Origin: a virus | Strand: one strand, 5' to 3' | Virus record (IMG/VR): IMGVR_UViG_3300035664_000025 | Span: 1 to 46,028 of that record | DNA: 46,028 bases | Shown here: positions 14,015 through 21,105 of the stretch, in pieces | Numbering within the stretch: position 1 is the stretch's first letter | Layout of the letters: every line of letters starts with the position of its first letter | Program-made: the position numbers and the translations under genes | The notes under the pieces: generated by a model | Told to the model about the DNA's origin: nothing | The model's database searches: none | The model's input: the letters and a program-made list of their open reading frames with translations, nothing else

Positions 14015-14721
14015 ACCCTTATCAAAAACTACAACAACGTAAGCGTACCTGGACTCCTGTTCAAACCACTGCTGGAACCGTTCGTGATGGCTCACAAGAA
14101 ACTATCTACCGTGCGCTTGCAATGCGGCACATGGAACTCCCCGTTGGTAGCTTCATTCAAGATGCCCTTAGTGAAATTCCAAGCCTATCGGCAGACCTGC
14201 TCCGATCTAATGTCAAGGACGAAGAAAACCACGACCTGGCTCTCGGTTACATCGCCAATGCTTTGGGTGTTGACGAGACTGCTGAAGCCGAAGCAAAGCG
14301 ACTTAGGGATGCTTGGGAAGCGCATCCTGATCACACAGTCCTTAAAGCACTTGTTGCCGAGCGTGCAATTTTCTTCGTACTACTCCCCTTCTTCCGCTTT
14401 AATGGTGACGGTGGTCTCCGCACAGTCTCCGCTGACATCAGCCGAGATGAGCAAGTCCATGTAGCAGCTAATAGCCTTGTGTGTAAGGAGATGGGGTTGG
14501 AGATCAGCCCCTCCCTTGACAAGCTACGTAAGGCGACTATCAATTGGGTTATGTCACCTCTCAAGGCATCTACCAATAAATATTTGGACAAAAAATTTTG
14601 GCTGGATGCAAGCGATCGGCTGATGTATGAAGGGAAGGCTCCAGAGCTTTCTGATACAAAGCGAGCACGTATGCCTGCCTTCTTTGAACATGCAAACCCC
14701 AATCTCCCTCAGTATGCTTGA
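14011..14721 (+). CDS. nrdB: Ribonucleotide reductase small (beta) subunit
   Basis: A 236-residue ferritin-like protein coupled to the alpha subunit through an ATGA overlap. Metal-site residues are visible: Glu71 and His74 in KDEENHDLAL, Glu117 in VAERAIFF, Glu147 and His150 in SRDEQVHV; the first-helix ligand is probably Glu42. The residue four after His74, where class Ia and Ib enzymes keep the radical Tyr, is Leu78, so radical storage must differ from the tyrosyl type (for example metal-based or on another residue). It is shorter than typical NrdB (about 375). Confidence 0.85.
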   Translation: MNPYQKLQQRKRTWTPVQTTAGTVRDGSQETIYRALAMRHMELPVGSFIQDALSEIPSLSADLLRSNVKDEENHDLALGYIANALGVDETAEAEAKRLRDAWEAHPDHTVLKALVAERAIFFVLLPFFRFNGDGGLRTVSADISRDEQVHVAANSLVCKEMGLEISPSLDKLRKATINWVMSPLKASTNKYLDKKFWLDASDRLMYEGKAPELSDTKRARMPAFFEHANPNLPQYA

Positions 14722-14887
14722 GACCCATGGTCTCCAGCTCACTTCTCTTGTAGCACAACTGGAAGAGAACTTCCCACCACTTAATCCCCACCCGGATGAC
14801 TCACACTCACGAATAATGTACTCCGCCGGCCAACGTTCCGTGGTCGAGTGGATTCAACACCAACTCAACGAAGAGAACAATGGCTAA
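14714..14887 (+). CDS. Small conserved cyanophage protein
   Basis: A 57-residue ORF starting MLETHGLQLTSLVAQLEENF, overlapping the nrdB end by eight bases and the next gene by eight. The second half, RIMYSAGQRSVVEWIQHQL, is a pattern I recall from small phage proteins. SHSR is encoded by motif copy 5. Helical, no catalytic motif; function unknown. Confidence 0.7.
   Translation: MLETHGLQLTSLVAQLEENFPPLNPHPDDSHSRIMYSAGQRSVVEWIQHQLNEENNG
14801..14812 (+). promoter_or_regulatory. TCACACTCACGA motif, copy 5, before the structural genes
   Basis: This copy lies about 70 bases upstream of the first virion gene (14880), the point where late transcription would be expected to begin in a T7-like genome. 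It is read in a different frame from copies 3 and 4, which supports conservation of the DNA itself. Confidence 0.4.
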
Positions 14888-15707
14888 ACAGAAAGACATG
14901 CCAAAGCAGAAGCCAGTGCAAACAAACGCTGGTCCTGACCCAATGGGAGCATCTGCTCAATCTAAACCAACATCACTTGGCCAAGTCCTTAGGATTGCAG
15001 GTGGCGGTGGTGGCATTGGAGGTAAGGAACTCAAGAATATCCTTGACACAGGCGGTAAAAATGTATCAGGTGGTCAAGTAGTTAAGCGTCTTGATAAGAT
15101 CAACGAAAGGTTGGCTGGTAATGACATGACAGGCATCAACCTTAAGTCAGGTGCTGCCAACTACCTTACTCGACAAGCAGAGAAGCAAGGCCCCATGATG
15201 ATGGGTGAGAAACCAATGTTCGGTACTGGCAGACTCGGTACAATGCTTCAGGGTATGGTTGGAACACGTGAAACCGGTGGTTACCAAGGAAAAGATGGTT
15301 ACATTGGTGGAGCTTCACCAGCTGTAGCTCGCACAATCCTGCCACGTGGTATGGACCTCATGCCCAGTGGTCGTCAAACAGTACGAGGCATTGGTAAACA
15401 GTATGAAGTACCTAGTCGTTTGATACAACCAAGCACAACTGCCCCAGCTACTGCCCCAGCTACTGCCCCAGCTACTGGTGCAACTGAAGGAGGCACTGCT
15501 GCTGCTGGTACAACTGCTGCTGAAGAGGCAGTCCCCACTGTACCGACTGCCATGACTCCTGAAGTTATGGACCCATTCCAAACAGCTCTTGCTAACTGGG
15601 CACAAGGCTTTCGACGCAAGAAGAGCAGCCGACAGATGGCAGGCCGTAGCGCACAAGGTTATGGATCACAACGGGTAGCCCCACAAACCAATACACTAGG
15701 CGTATAG
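14880..15707 (+). CDS. Putative virion-associated protein upstream of portal
   Basis: A 275-residue protein beginning MAKQKDMPKQKPVQTNAGPD. The first part is basic and Gly-rich (AGGGGGIGGKELKNIL). The middle is Met/Gly-rich (KQGPMMMGEKPMFGTGRLG). A low-complexity Ala/Pro/Thr linker at about residues 184-222 contains a three-fold 12-bp repeat. The C-terminus is basic (FRRKKSSRQMAGR). It lies four bases before the portal gene, where T7-like cyanophages carry a structural or head-assembly protein. No family is recognised, and the role is inferred from position only. Confidence 0.7.
   Translation: MAKQKDMPKQKPVQTNAGPDPMGASAQSKPTSLGQVLRIAGGGGGIGGKELKNILDTGGKNVSGGQVVKRLDKINERLAGNDMTGINLKSGAANYLTRQAEKQGPMMMGEKPMFGTGRLGTMLQGMVGTRETGGYQGKDGYIGGASPAVARTILPRGMDLMPSGRQTVRGIGKQYEVPSRLIQPSTTAPATAPATAPATGATEGGTAAAGTTAAEEAVPTVPTAMTPEVMDPFQTALANWAQGFRRKKSSRQMAGRSAQGYGSQRVAPQTNTLGV
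15438..15473 (+). repeat. Three tandem 12-bp repeats (ACTGCCCCAGCT)
   Basis: Three exact copies of ACTGCCCCAGCT encode the linker (TAPA)n within the upstream virion protein. In-frame multiples of 12 bases can change in number by slippage without breaking the gene, which makes it a likely length-variable site. Confidence 0.85.
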
Positions 15708-15710
15708 TAA

Positions 15711-17336
15711 ATGTCAGCTAAAACAAGATACGATTATCTAAGTAAGTATCGTTCCACGTTTCTCGACACAGCTGTACAGTGTTCTCAGTTAACCCTCCCT
15801 ACTCTTATCCAACAGGATGATGATGTGGGACGGTCAACTAATCTTAGGTTGATTACACCATGGCAAAGTGTTGGTGCAAAGGGTGTGGTGACACTAGCAT
15901 CTAAATTGATGCTTGCTCTTCTACCTCCTCAAACCAGCTTCTTTAAGCTACAGATCGATGATTCAAAGATCGGTGTAGATCTCCCAGCAGAGGCACGATC
16001 AGACCTTGATATCTCATTCGCTAAGATGGAGAGGTCTGTCATGGAAATCATTGCAGCATCTAGTGATCGTGTTACCGTACACCAAGCCCTAAAGCATCTG
16101 GTTGTAGGTGGTAATGCGTTGATCTACATGGGTCCTAAAGGGCTGAAGCTGTATCCATTGAACAGGTATGTCGTAGATCGAGATGGCAACGGTGACATCC
16201 TAGAGATCGTTACACGAGAACGTATTAGTCGTAAACTTCTAGCACCTATCATTAACACAAGTCTTCCTGTTAACTCACCTGGTGAGGATGGAGCTGATAA
16301 TGAGGAGGACGTAGATGTTTACACACATGTAAGGCGAGATAACAATCGCATGGTATGGCACCAGGAAGTCTTTGATAAGATCATCCCTGGCTCTCAAGGT
16401 AAGGCACCACTGGATGCTAACCCTTGGTTGGTACTCAGGTTTAATGTAGTAGATGGTGAAGCCTTTGGTCGTGGTAGAGTCGAGGAGTTCCTTGGTGATC
16501 TACGCTCCCTTGAGGCTCTCATGCAAGCACTCGTAGAGGGCTCTGCAGTCGCCGCTAAGGTGGTCTTTACTGTCTCCCCCTCTAGTACTACCAAGCCTCA
16601 AACACTCTCGGCTGCGGGCAACGGAGCCATCATTCAGGGAAGACCTGATGACATCTCTGTTGTACAAGTTGGCAAGACGGCAGACTTCAAGACTGCTATG
16701 GAGATGGCTAGCGTACTAGAGCGTAGGTTGAGTGAAGCATTCCTTATCCTCAACGTACGTAACAGTGAGCGTACTACTGCTGAGGAAGTACGTATGACTC
16801 AGATGGAACTGGAGCAACAACTCGGTGGCCTATTCAGCCTCCTTACTGTTGAGTTCCTTGTCCCATATTTGAACCGTAAGCTCTCTGTACTACAGAAGAC
16901 ACAAGAAATCCCACGTATTCCTAAGGATCTTGTACGCCCTACGATTGTTGCTGGTATCAATGCACTTGGTAGGGGACAAGATCGAGAGTCACTGACTCAG
17001 TTCTTTACTGTCATTGCACAGACACTTGGACCTGAAGCATTGGGTACATACCTCAATGTAGATGAGGCTGTGAAGCGTCTTGCTGCTGCTCAAGGTATTG
17101 ATGTACTGAACCTGGTTAAGTCCATGAGTCAGGTGCAGCAAGAACAAGACATGGCACAACAACAAGCCATGCAAATGGAGCAACTCAAGCAAGCACCTAA
17201 CATGGCTAAGGCTCCATTACTGGATCCCTCAAAGAATCCAGAACTACTAAACGGATCAAATGAACAAACAAACACCAACGAGATCCCAGAGATCGAACAA
17301 GAAAGCAACATCCCCGGAGGAAGTCCCTTCGGTTGA
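15711..17336 (+). CDS. Portal (head-tail connector) protein, T7 gp8-like
   Basis: A 541-residue portal protein that forms the dodecameric ring through which DNA enters the head. Typical segments: KYRSTFLDTAVQCSQLTLP at the N-terminus, TPWQSVGAKGVVTLASKLM, then LVVGGNALIYMG, RGRVEEFLGDLRSLE, and AEEVRMTQMELEQQLGG. T7 gp8 is 536 residues, nearly the same length. A Gln/Met-rich C-terminal tail (QQEQDMAQQQAMQMEQLKQ) precedes a variable end. It begins the portal-scaffold-capsid series. Confidence 0.95.
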   Translation: MSAKTRYDYLSKYRSTFLDTAVQCSQLTLPTLIQQDDDVGRSTNLRLITPWQSVGAKGVVTLASKLMLALLPPQTSFFKLQIDDSKIGVDLPAEARSDLDISFAKMERSVMEIIAASSDRVTVHQALKHLVVGGNALIYMGPKGLKLYPLNRYVVDRDGNGDILEIVTRERISRKLLAPIINTSLPVNSPGEDGADNEEDVDVYTHVRRDNNRMVWHQEVFDKIIPGSQGKAPLDANPWLVLRFNVVDGEAFGRGRVEEFLGDLRSLEALMQALVEGSAVAAKVVFTVSPSSTTKPQTLSAAGNGAIIQGRPDDISVVQVGKTADFKTAMEMASVLERRLSEAFLILNVRNSERTTAEEVRMTQMELEQQLGGLFSLLTVEFLVPYLNRKLSVLQKTQEIPRIPKDLVRPTIVAGINALGRGQDRESLTQFFTVIAQTLGPEALGTYLNVDEAVKRLAAAQGIDVLNLVKSMSQVQQEQDMAQQQAMQMEQLKQAPNMAKAPLLDPSKNPELLNGSNEQTNTNEIPEIEQESNIPGGSPFG

Positions 17337-17490
17337 CGCAGTTGATGATCAACCAACTGAAGCTACGCCTTCTATGAAGCGTACTAAGATTGGTGAACCC
17401 ACCATCGGTCGTTCCCCCGATTTCGTTAAGACAGTAGGTCTTGGAAATCTAACCGTTATCACAGCAAATGGCAAACGAAATTACACTTAA
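17260..17490 (+). CDS. Small hypothetical protein between portal and scaffold
   Basis: A possible 76-residue ORF that bridges the 131-base gap between portal and scaffold, overlapping both. The N-terminal part is in the shadow of portal, so the ATG at 17374 (MKRTKIGEPTIGRSPDF) may be the true start, giving 38 residues with GLGNLTVITANGKRNYT at the end. Basic, with no recognised domain. A real product is likely because no other gene fills the gap, but the start is uncertain. Confidence 0.5.
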   Translation: MNKQTPTRSQRSNKKATSPEEVPSVDAVDDQPTEATPSMKRTKIGEPTIGRSPDFVKTVGLGNLTVITANGKRNYT

Positions 17491-18232
17491 TCCGTATGAG
17501 CAAGCAGAGGGTGAGTTCTCTGCTGAAGAACTTGATTCTCTGCAAGTTGGTGAACGTCTAGCTGAGCAAGAGCAACAGTTGTTGGCTGGTAAGTACAAGT
17601 CAGCAGAGGAGTTGGAACGTGGTTACCTTGAACTACAGAAACGCCTCAGTGGCAAGGAAGAAGCCGAACCTCAAGAGGCTGAACCTGAGGTAGAGGAAGA
17701 GCAACCTGAGGAGAACGATGAGGTAGATCTCTATGATACCATCATGGAGTCCTACCGTACTGGTGAATGGGATCCTGAACTTGTTAGTAAAGTCGAGGGT
17801 ATGAGTCCTGTTGATGTTGCTAACATGTTTCTTGAGAAAGGTGGAGCACAACAGCCACAGGTACCCCAAGCTACCTCAGATGATATTGTACAGATCCAAG
17901 AGGCAGTTGGTGGTGAGGCTGAATACCAGAACATGATTCAATGGGCTGGTCAAAACCTTTCTGAACAAGAGGTAGCAATGTATGATGCTGTTATGGATCG
18001 TGGTGACCCTCTTGCTATGTTCTTTGCTGCTCAAGCATTGAATGCACGCTACCAAGATGCTGTAGGGTATGATGGTGAGATGCTTACTGGCACTGCACCA
18101 CGTAATACTGGTGATGCATTCCGTTCACAAGCTGAACTGGTAGCAGCAATGAGTGACCCTCGCTACGATAAGGACCCAGCCTATCGTGCTGATGTAGCCG
18201 ATAAACTGGAACGCTCTAACATTCAATTTTAA
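17468..18232 (+). CDS. Capsid assembly (scaffolding) protein, T7 gp9-like
   Basis: A 254-residue, strongly acidic protein. The first 90 residues are helical and Glu/Gln-rich (AEELERGYLELQKRLSGKEE, then a long Glu/Pro run). The middle carries DLYDTIMESYRTGEWDPELV, and the C-terminus is a basic-acidic helix (RADVADKLERSNIQF) of the kind that binds capsid shell subunits. Placement between portal and capsid and the high acidity fit the T7 scaffold (307 residues), although the capsid gene is displaced downstream by the psbA island. Confidence 0.88.
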   Translation: MANEITLNPYEQAEGEFSAEELDSLQVGERLAEQEQQLLAGKYKSAEELERGYLELQKRLSGKEEAEPQEAEPEVEEEQPEENDEVDLYDTIMESYRTGEWDPELVSKVEGMSPVDVANMFLEKGGAQQPQVPQATSDDIVQIQEAVGGEAEYQNMIQWAGQNLSEQEVAMYDAVMDRGDPLAMFFAAQALNARYQDAVGYDGEMLTGTAPRNTGDAFRSQAELVAAMSDPRYDKDPAYRADVADKLERSNIQF

Positions 18233-18405
18233 TGAACGACACTAACATCTTCGCTAAAGAACCCACCATGTATACTGACGAATCCTACACTGTGCCTTAC
18301 AACGAACGTGCTGAACTCCTCAATGGTCGCCTTGCTATGCTTGGCTTCGTGGCTGCTATTGGCGCTTATATCGTAACCGGTCAAATTATCCCTGGAGTAT
18401 TCTAA
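18232..18405 (+). CDS. hli: High-light-inducible protein (Hli)
   Basis: A 57-residue thylakoid membrane protein of the chlorophyll a/b-binding superfamily. The family signature ELLNGRLAMLGFVAAIGAY provides Glu and Asn chlorophyll ligands in a single transmembrane helix, with QIIPGVF at the C-terminus. Hli proteins protect photosystem II by binding chlorophyll and quenching excess energy, and cyanophages keep them with psbA. The ATG overlaps the scaffold stop by one base. Confidence 0.95.
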   Translation: MNDTNIFAKEPTMYTDESYTVPYNERAELLNGRLAMLGFVAAIGAYIVTGQIIPGVF

Positions 18406-18455
18406 TGGCTTGCGGAAGCAAAGGACACAAAGGTAATGGCGGAAAGAAAAAGTAA
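18405..18455 (+). CDS. Tiny basic ORF
   Basis: A 16-residue ORF (MACGSKGHKGNGGKKK) whose ATG shares one base with the hli stop, TAATG. Very small Gly/Lys-rich peptides occur in the same setting in some cyanophages as I recall, and a Cys and His could bind metal. It overlaps the start of the next ORF. It may be real, but nothing beyond the coupled start supports it. Confidence 0.3.
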   Translation: MACGSKGHKGNGGKKK

Positions 18456-18684
18456 CGTCAGCCTAAAGATTGGTGTACACAAGTCACGTACTGGCGGCCT
18501 TACGGCTGCTGGTCGTGCCAAATATAACAAGGCTACTGGCTCTAACCTGAAGGCCCCACAGCCTGAAGGAGGGCCACGTAAGCGTTCCTTCTGTGCCCGC
18601 ATGGGTGGTGTGAAGGGACCGATGAAAGACGAGAAGGGACGACCTACTCGCAAAGCACTAGCCCTACGTAAGTGGAAATGTTAA
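18436..18684 (+). CDS. Conserved basic phage protein (DUF6321-like)
   Basis: An 82-residue basic protein. GGLTAAGRAKYNKATGSNLK, followed by PQPEGGPRKRSFCARMGG and GPMKDEKGRPTRKALALRKW, is a highly conserved pattern in marine phages and metagenomes. I believe it is classed as DUF6321. The basic, Gly-rich make-up suggests nucleic-acid binding or packaging with DNA, but no function is established. It forms a run of small basic genes with its downstream neighbours. Confidence 0.8.
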   Translation: MAERKSNVSLKIGVHKSRTGGLTAAGRAKYNKATGSNLKAPQPEGGPRKRSFCARMGGVKGPMKDEKGRPTRKALALRKWKC

Positions 18685-18834
18685 ATGGCTAAGCCTGGTT
18701 TGTACGCTAACATTAATGCTAAGCGTATGCGTATCAAAGCTGGTTCTGATGAGAAGATGAGGAAGCCTGGTTCACCTGGTGCTCCTACTGCTGCTCAATT
18801 CAAGAAGGCAGCTAAAACAGCTAAAAAGAAGTAA
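18685..18834 (+). CDS. Small basic conserved phage protein
   Basis: A 49-residue protein starting MAKPGLYANINAKRMRIKAG, then KMRKPGSPGAPTAAQFKKAA and a Lys-rich end. It starts at the base after the previous stop. The KPGLYANI and GAPTA patterns recur in short basic proteins of cyanophages. Very basic, so DNA or RNA contact is plausible; function unknown. Confidence 0.7.
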   Translation: MAKPGLYANINAKRMRIKAGSDEKMRKPGSPGAPTAAQFKKAAKTAKKK

Positions 18835-18839
18835 CTATC

Positions 18840-18959
18840 ATGCCTAAAGTCGGAAACAAAGAGTATCCTTATACTCCTGCTGGTAAAGCAGCAGCTAAGA
18901 AGGCAGCCGCTAAAGCTGGTAAGCCTGTTAAAATGAAGCCCTCTAAGAAGGGTTACTGA
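18840..18959 (+). CDS. Small Lys/Ala-rich conserved phage protein
   Basis: A 39-residue protein, MPKVGNKEYPYTPAGKAAAK with a Lys/Ala helix resembling histone H1 tails and a final KPSKKGY. The MPKVGNKxYxYTxxGKAAA pattern is widespread in short phage proteins, as I recall. DNA-binding is likely from charge alone. It ends the run of four small basic ORFs after hli. Confidence 0.65.
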   Translation: MPKVGNKEYPYTPAGKAAAKKAAAKAGKPVKMKPSKKGY

Positions 18960-18967
18960 TCGATAGA

Positions 18968-18997
18968 GGTTCAGCCCCTAGCGAGTAGTGCTGAGCC
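18968..18997 (+). terminator. Hairpin, possible weak terminator
   Basis: GGTTCAGC (18968-18975) pairs with GCTGAGCC (18990-18997) through one G-U pair around a 14-base loop. Only TTAATG follows, so termination would be inefficient. It separates the small basic genes from the RlpA-like gene. Confidence 0.35.
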
Positions 18998-19040
18998 TTA
19001 ATGAGTAGATGGAAATATAAATGTTCCTTGCTATCTTATT

Positions 19041-19337
19041 ATGATCCCTCTTCTAACTACTCTGTCGGTGATTACCTCATGGTATGGTCCAGGCTTTAAT
19101 GGCCGCCTTACTGCGAGTGGATCTCGGTACAATCAAAACGGCCTTACTGCAGCGCACAAGACACTCCCCTTTGGTACACGCCTACGTGTATGTCTAAAGA
19201 GGTGTGCCGTGGTGACGGTCAACGATCGTGGTCCCTACGAATATGGTAGGGGACTTGATCTCAGTAAAGGTGCGGCTGATGTTATCGGTCTCACTGCCTC
19301 TGGAGTTGGGCGAGTTAAAGTAACACGTCTTAACTAA
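19041..19337 (+). CDS. RlpA-like double-psi beta-barrel protein
   Basis: A 98-residue protein matching the RlpA lytic transglycosylase core: SWYGPGFNGRLTASGSRYN, then LTAAHKTLPFGTRLRV, then VTVNDRGPYEYGRGLDLSKG, with the Asp in NDRGP and the His in AAHKTLPFGT typical of the active site. A short hydrophobic N-terminus (MIPLLTTLSVIT) may be a poor signal or membrane anchor. RlpA cleaves glycan strands lacking stem peptides. In the phage it may aid lysis or act on septal wall, apart from the main lysis cassette. Confidence 0.8.
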   Translation: MIPLLTTLSVITSWYGPGFNGRLTASGSRYNQNGLTAAHKTLPFGTRLRVCLKRCAVVTVNDRGPYEYGRGLDLSKGAADVIGLTASGVGRVKVTRLN

Positions 19338-19342
19338 CTTCA

Positions 19343-19711
19343 ATGAATATCACAATCGCGGATTCCGCATGGATGGCTGGACTCTTTGAGGGCGAAGGTT
19401 CCATCTCCATTAGTCAGAAAAAAGGTTATTGCTACCTTCAATTAGTTAGCACAGATCACGACGTTCTTCTTAAGTTCGCTAGGCTGGCTAACTGCATAAA
19501 CAACAAAATTACTTATTGCCCACGTCGGTCACATCAAAACAAAGATGCTTGGAAATGGCAAGTTGGTAATCGAAAAGATGTAACCCGCTTGTTAAATTTA
19601 ATGCTACCGTATTTGGGTGATCGTCGAGCCCATAAGGCGTTAGATGTTTTCGATTTTTACGATGACCGCAACTCTAGCTCTCCCTCAGAAGAGCGAAAAC
19701 TTCTGGGATAA
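19343..19711 (+). CDS. LAGLIDADG-type homing endonuclease overlapping psbA
   Basis: A 122-residue protein with one LAGLIDADG-type motif, [15 protein letters not shown] at residues 10-24, in which Glu replaces the usual Asp at the active position. Strands and helices follow ([37 protein letters not shown]) as in single-motif members that dimerise. It lies upstream of psbA and its last 50 bases overlap the psbA start, so the C-terminal residues ([14 protein letters not shown]) come from shifted psbA codons. psbA has no intron here, making this a free-standing element that probably mobilises the psbA region. Confidence 0.8.
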   Translation: MNITIADSAWMAGLFEGEGSISISQKKGYCYLQLVSTDHDVLLKFARLANCINNKITYCPRRSHQNKDAWKWQVGNRKDVTRLLNLMLPYLGDRRAHKALDVFDFYDDRNSSSPSEERKLLG

Positions 19712-20723
19712 ATATCTAGGCTGGGTAACCAGCACTGAGAACCGCATTTATATTGGTCACTTTGGTGTGATCATGCTTCCCTGTTTGCTGGCTGCAGCTA
19801 TCTGCTTTATCATTGCATTTATTGCAGCCCCTCCTACGGATATTGACGGTATCCGTGAACCTGTATCAGGTAGCCTTCTCTATGGAAACAACATCATATC
19901 GGGAGCCGTCGTTCCGAGCAGCAATGCCATCGGACTTCACTTCTACCCAATTTGGGAAGCTAATTCACTTGATGAATGGCTCTACAATGGGGGTCCGTTC
20001 CAACTTACAGTGTTCCACTTCCTCATTGGCATCTATGCTTACATGGGACGAGAGTGGGAACTTAGCTATCGATTAGGGATGAGGCCCTGGATTTGTGTCG
20101 CATACTCTGCCCCGGTGGCGGCTGCTACCGCTGTATTTCTTGTCTATCCCTTTGGCCAAGGAAGCTTCTCTGATGCTATGCCTTTGGGTATCTCGGGAAC
20201 CTTCAACTACATGCTTGTCTTCCAGGCTGAACATAACATCCTTATGCACCCCTTCCATATGCTTGGAGTTGCAGGTGTATTCGGTGGGTCTTTGTTTAGC
20301 GCGATGCACGGCAGCTTGGTTACGTCTAGTCTTGTTCGTGAAACGACTGAAGAAGTATCTCAGAACTATGGATACAAGTTTGGTCAAGAAGAGGAGACGT
20401 ATAACATCGTTGCCGCTCATGGCTATTTTGGACGTTTGATCTTCCAATATGCATCTTTCAATAATAGCCGTAGCCTTCACTTCTTCCTTGCTGCTTGGCC
20501 TGTTGTTGGTATCTGGTTTGCTGCTCTGGGCGTTTCGACCATGGCTTTCAATCTTAATGGTTTCAACTTTAACCAAAGCCTTGTCAGCTCTGAAGGGAAA
20601 GTGATCAACACTTGGGCTGACATTCTTAACCGAGCTGGTCTTGGTTTTGAAGTGATGCATGAACGCAATGCTCACAACTTCCCGCTAGATCTTGCAGCAC
20701 ACACTGCTCCTATCATTGGTTAA
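19662..20723 (+). CDS. psbA: Photosystem II D1 protein
   Basis: A 353-residue D1 protein, the reaction-centre subunit that turns over fastest under light. It keeps [15 protein letters not shown], the long conserved stretches around [14 protein letters not shown] and [15 protein letters not shown], the QB pocket, and the C-terminus [15 protein letters not shown] with the CtpA cleavage site after DLA. Residue 131 (D1 position 130) is Glu, the form made by high-light psbA copies. The ORF is uninterrupted. ATG 19662 is chosen by family start; 19644 is also in frame. Expression keeps photosynthesis and energy flowing during infection. Confidence 0.98.
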   Translation: MTATLALPQKSENFWDKYLGWVTSTENRIYIGHFGVIMLPCLLAAAICFIIAFIAAPPTDIDGIREPVSGSLLYGNNIISGAVVPSSNAIGLHFYPIWEANSLDEWLYNGGPFQLTVFHFLIGIYAYMGREWELSYRLGMRPWICVAYSAPVAAATAVFLVYPFGQGSFSDAMPLGISGTFNYMLVFQAEHNILMHPFHMLGVAGVFGGSLFSAMHGSLVTSSLVRETTEEVSQNYGYKFGQEEETYNIVAAHGYFGRLIFQYASFNNSRSLHFFLAAWPVVGIWFAALGVSTMAFNLNGFNFNQSLVSSEGKVINTWADILNRAGLGFEVMHERNAHNFPLDLAAHTAPIIG

Positions 20724-20725
20724 TT

Positions 20726-20923
20726 ATGGCACGCGCTACTCCTTTTGATCCGAAGGTGTCTTCGGTTGACGTACAGTATATCGGTAATCCTGGTAACAAC
20801 CTTTTCTATTGGACTAATCAGTTCCCTTGGGTTGCCCCATATCCTGGTGGTCAAACCACAACTGAGATGAGCCCTAAGGGTTCTATTAAATACCCTGACG
20901 GTTCTTCTCCCACAGCTCCGTAA
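20726..20923 (+). CDS. Small hypothetical protein after psbA
   Basis: A 65-residue ORF two bases after psbA, starting MARATPFDPKVSSVDVQYIG. It is rich in Pro, Gly, Asn and aromatic residues (NNLFYWTNQFPWVAPYPGG), without a membrane helix. No family is recognised. Its position suggests co-expression with psbA; it could be a capsid-related or photosynthesis-linked protein. A terminator-like hairpin follows. Confidence 0.6.
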   Translation: MARATPFDPKVSSVDVQYIGNPGNNLFYWTNQFPWVAPYPGGQTTTEMSPKGSIKYPDGSSPTAP

Positions 20924-20944
20924 GGTTAAAACATTACTTGGACT

Positions 20945-20973
20945 GGAGGCACCTCAGAGTAGGACCTCCTTTT
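20945..20973 (+). terminator. Probable terminator after the psbA island
   Basis: GGAGG (20945-20949) pairs with CCTCC (20965-20969) across a 15-base loop, followed by TTTTCTTT. It would separate psbA transcripts from the capsid operon. The loop is large, so it is of medium strength. Confidence 0.5.
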
Positions 20974-21054
20974 CTTTGGCTTAGGCCGGTTACGACCGAT
21001 ACCCTTTGCCATGACAGTCGGAGAGACGACAACAAAAAAAAAGACAACAAAAAT

Positions 21055-21094
21055 TCTAAGCGCTTAGAGAGGACTACATCGTAAACAACTCTCT
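21055..21094 (+). promoter_or_regulatory. Palindromic leader before the capsid gene
   Basis: A perfect 14-base palindrome TCTAAGCGCTTAGA (21055-21068) is followed by GAGAG pairing with CTCTC near 21067-21093, all within 50 bases of the capsid GTG. The leader starts with an A-rich segment (nine A in a row near 21034). These could be an RNase III site or stabilising structure for capsid mRNA. No promoter sequence was identified. Confidence 0.4.
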
Positions 21095-21105
21095 CTTAAA
21101 CTATT

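Noticed and set aside
20073-20675. 200-codon antisense ORF across psbA
   Set aside because: It is a shadow of psbA codons, with no recognisable protein features.
19662-20723. Group I intron in psbA
   Set aside because: The D1 reading frame is continuous over 353 residues with all conserved segments in place, so there is no intron.
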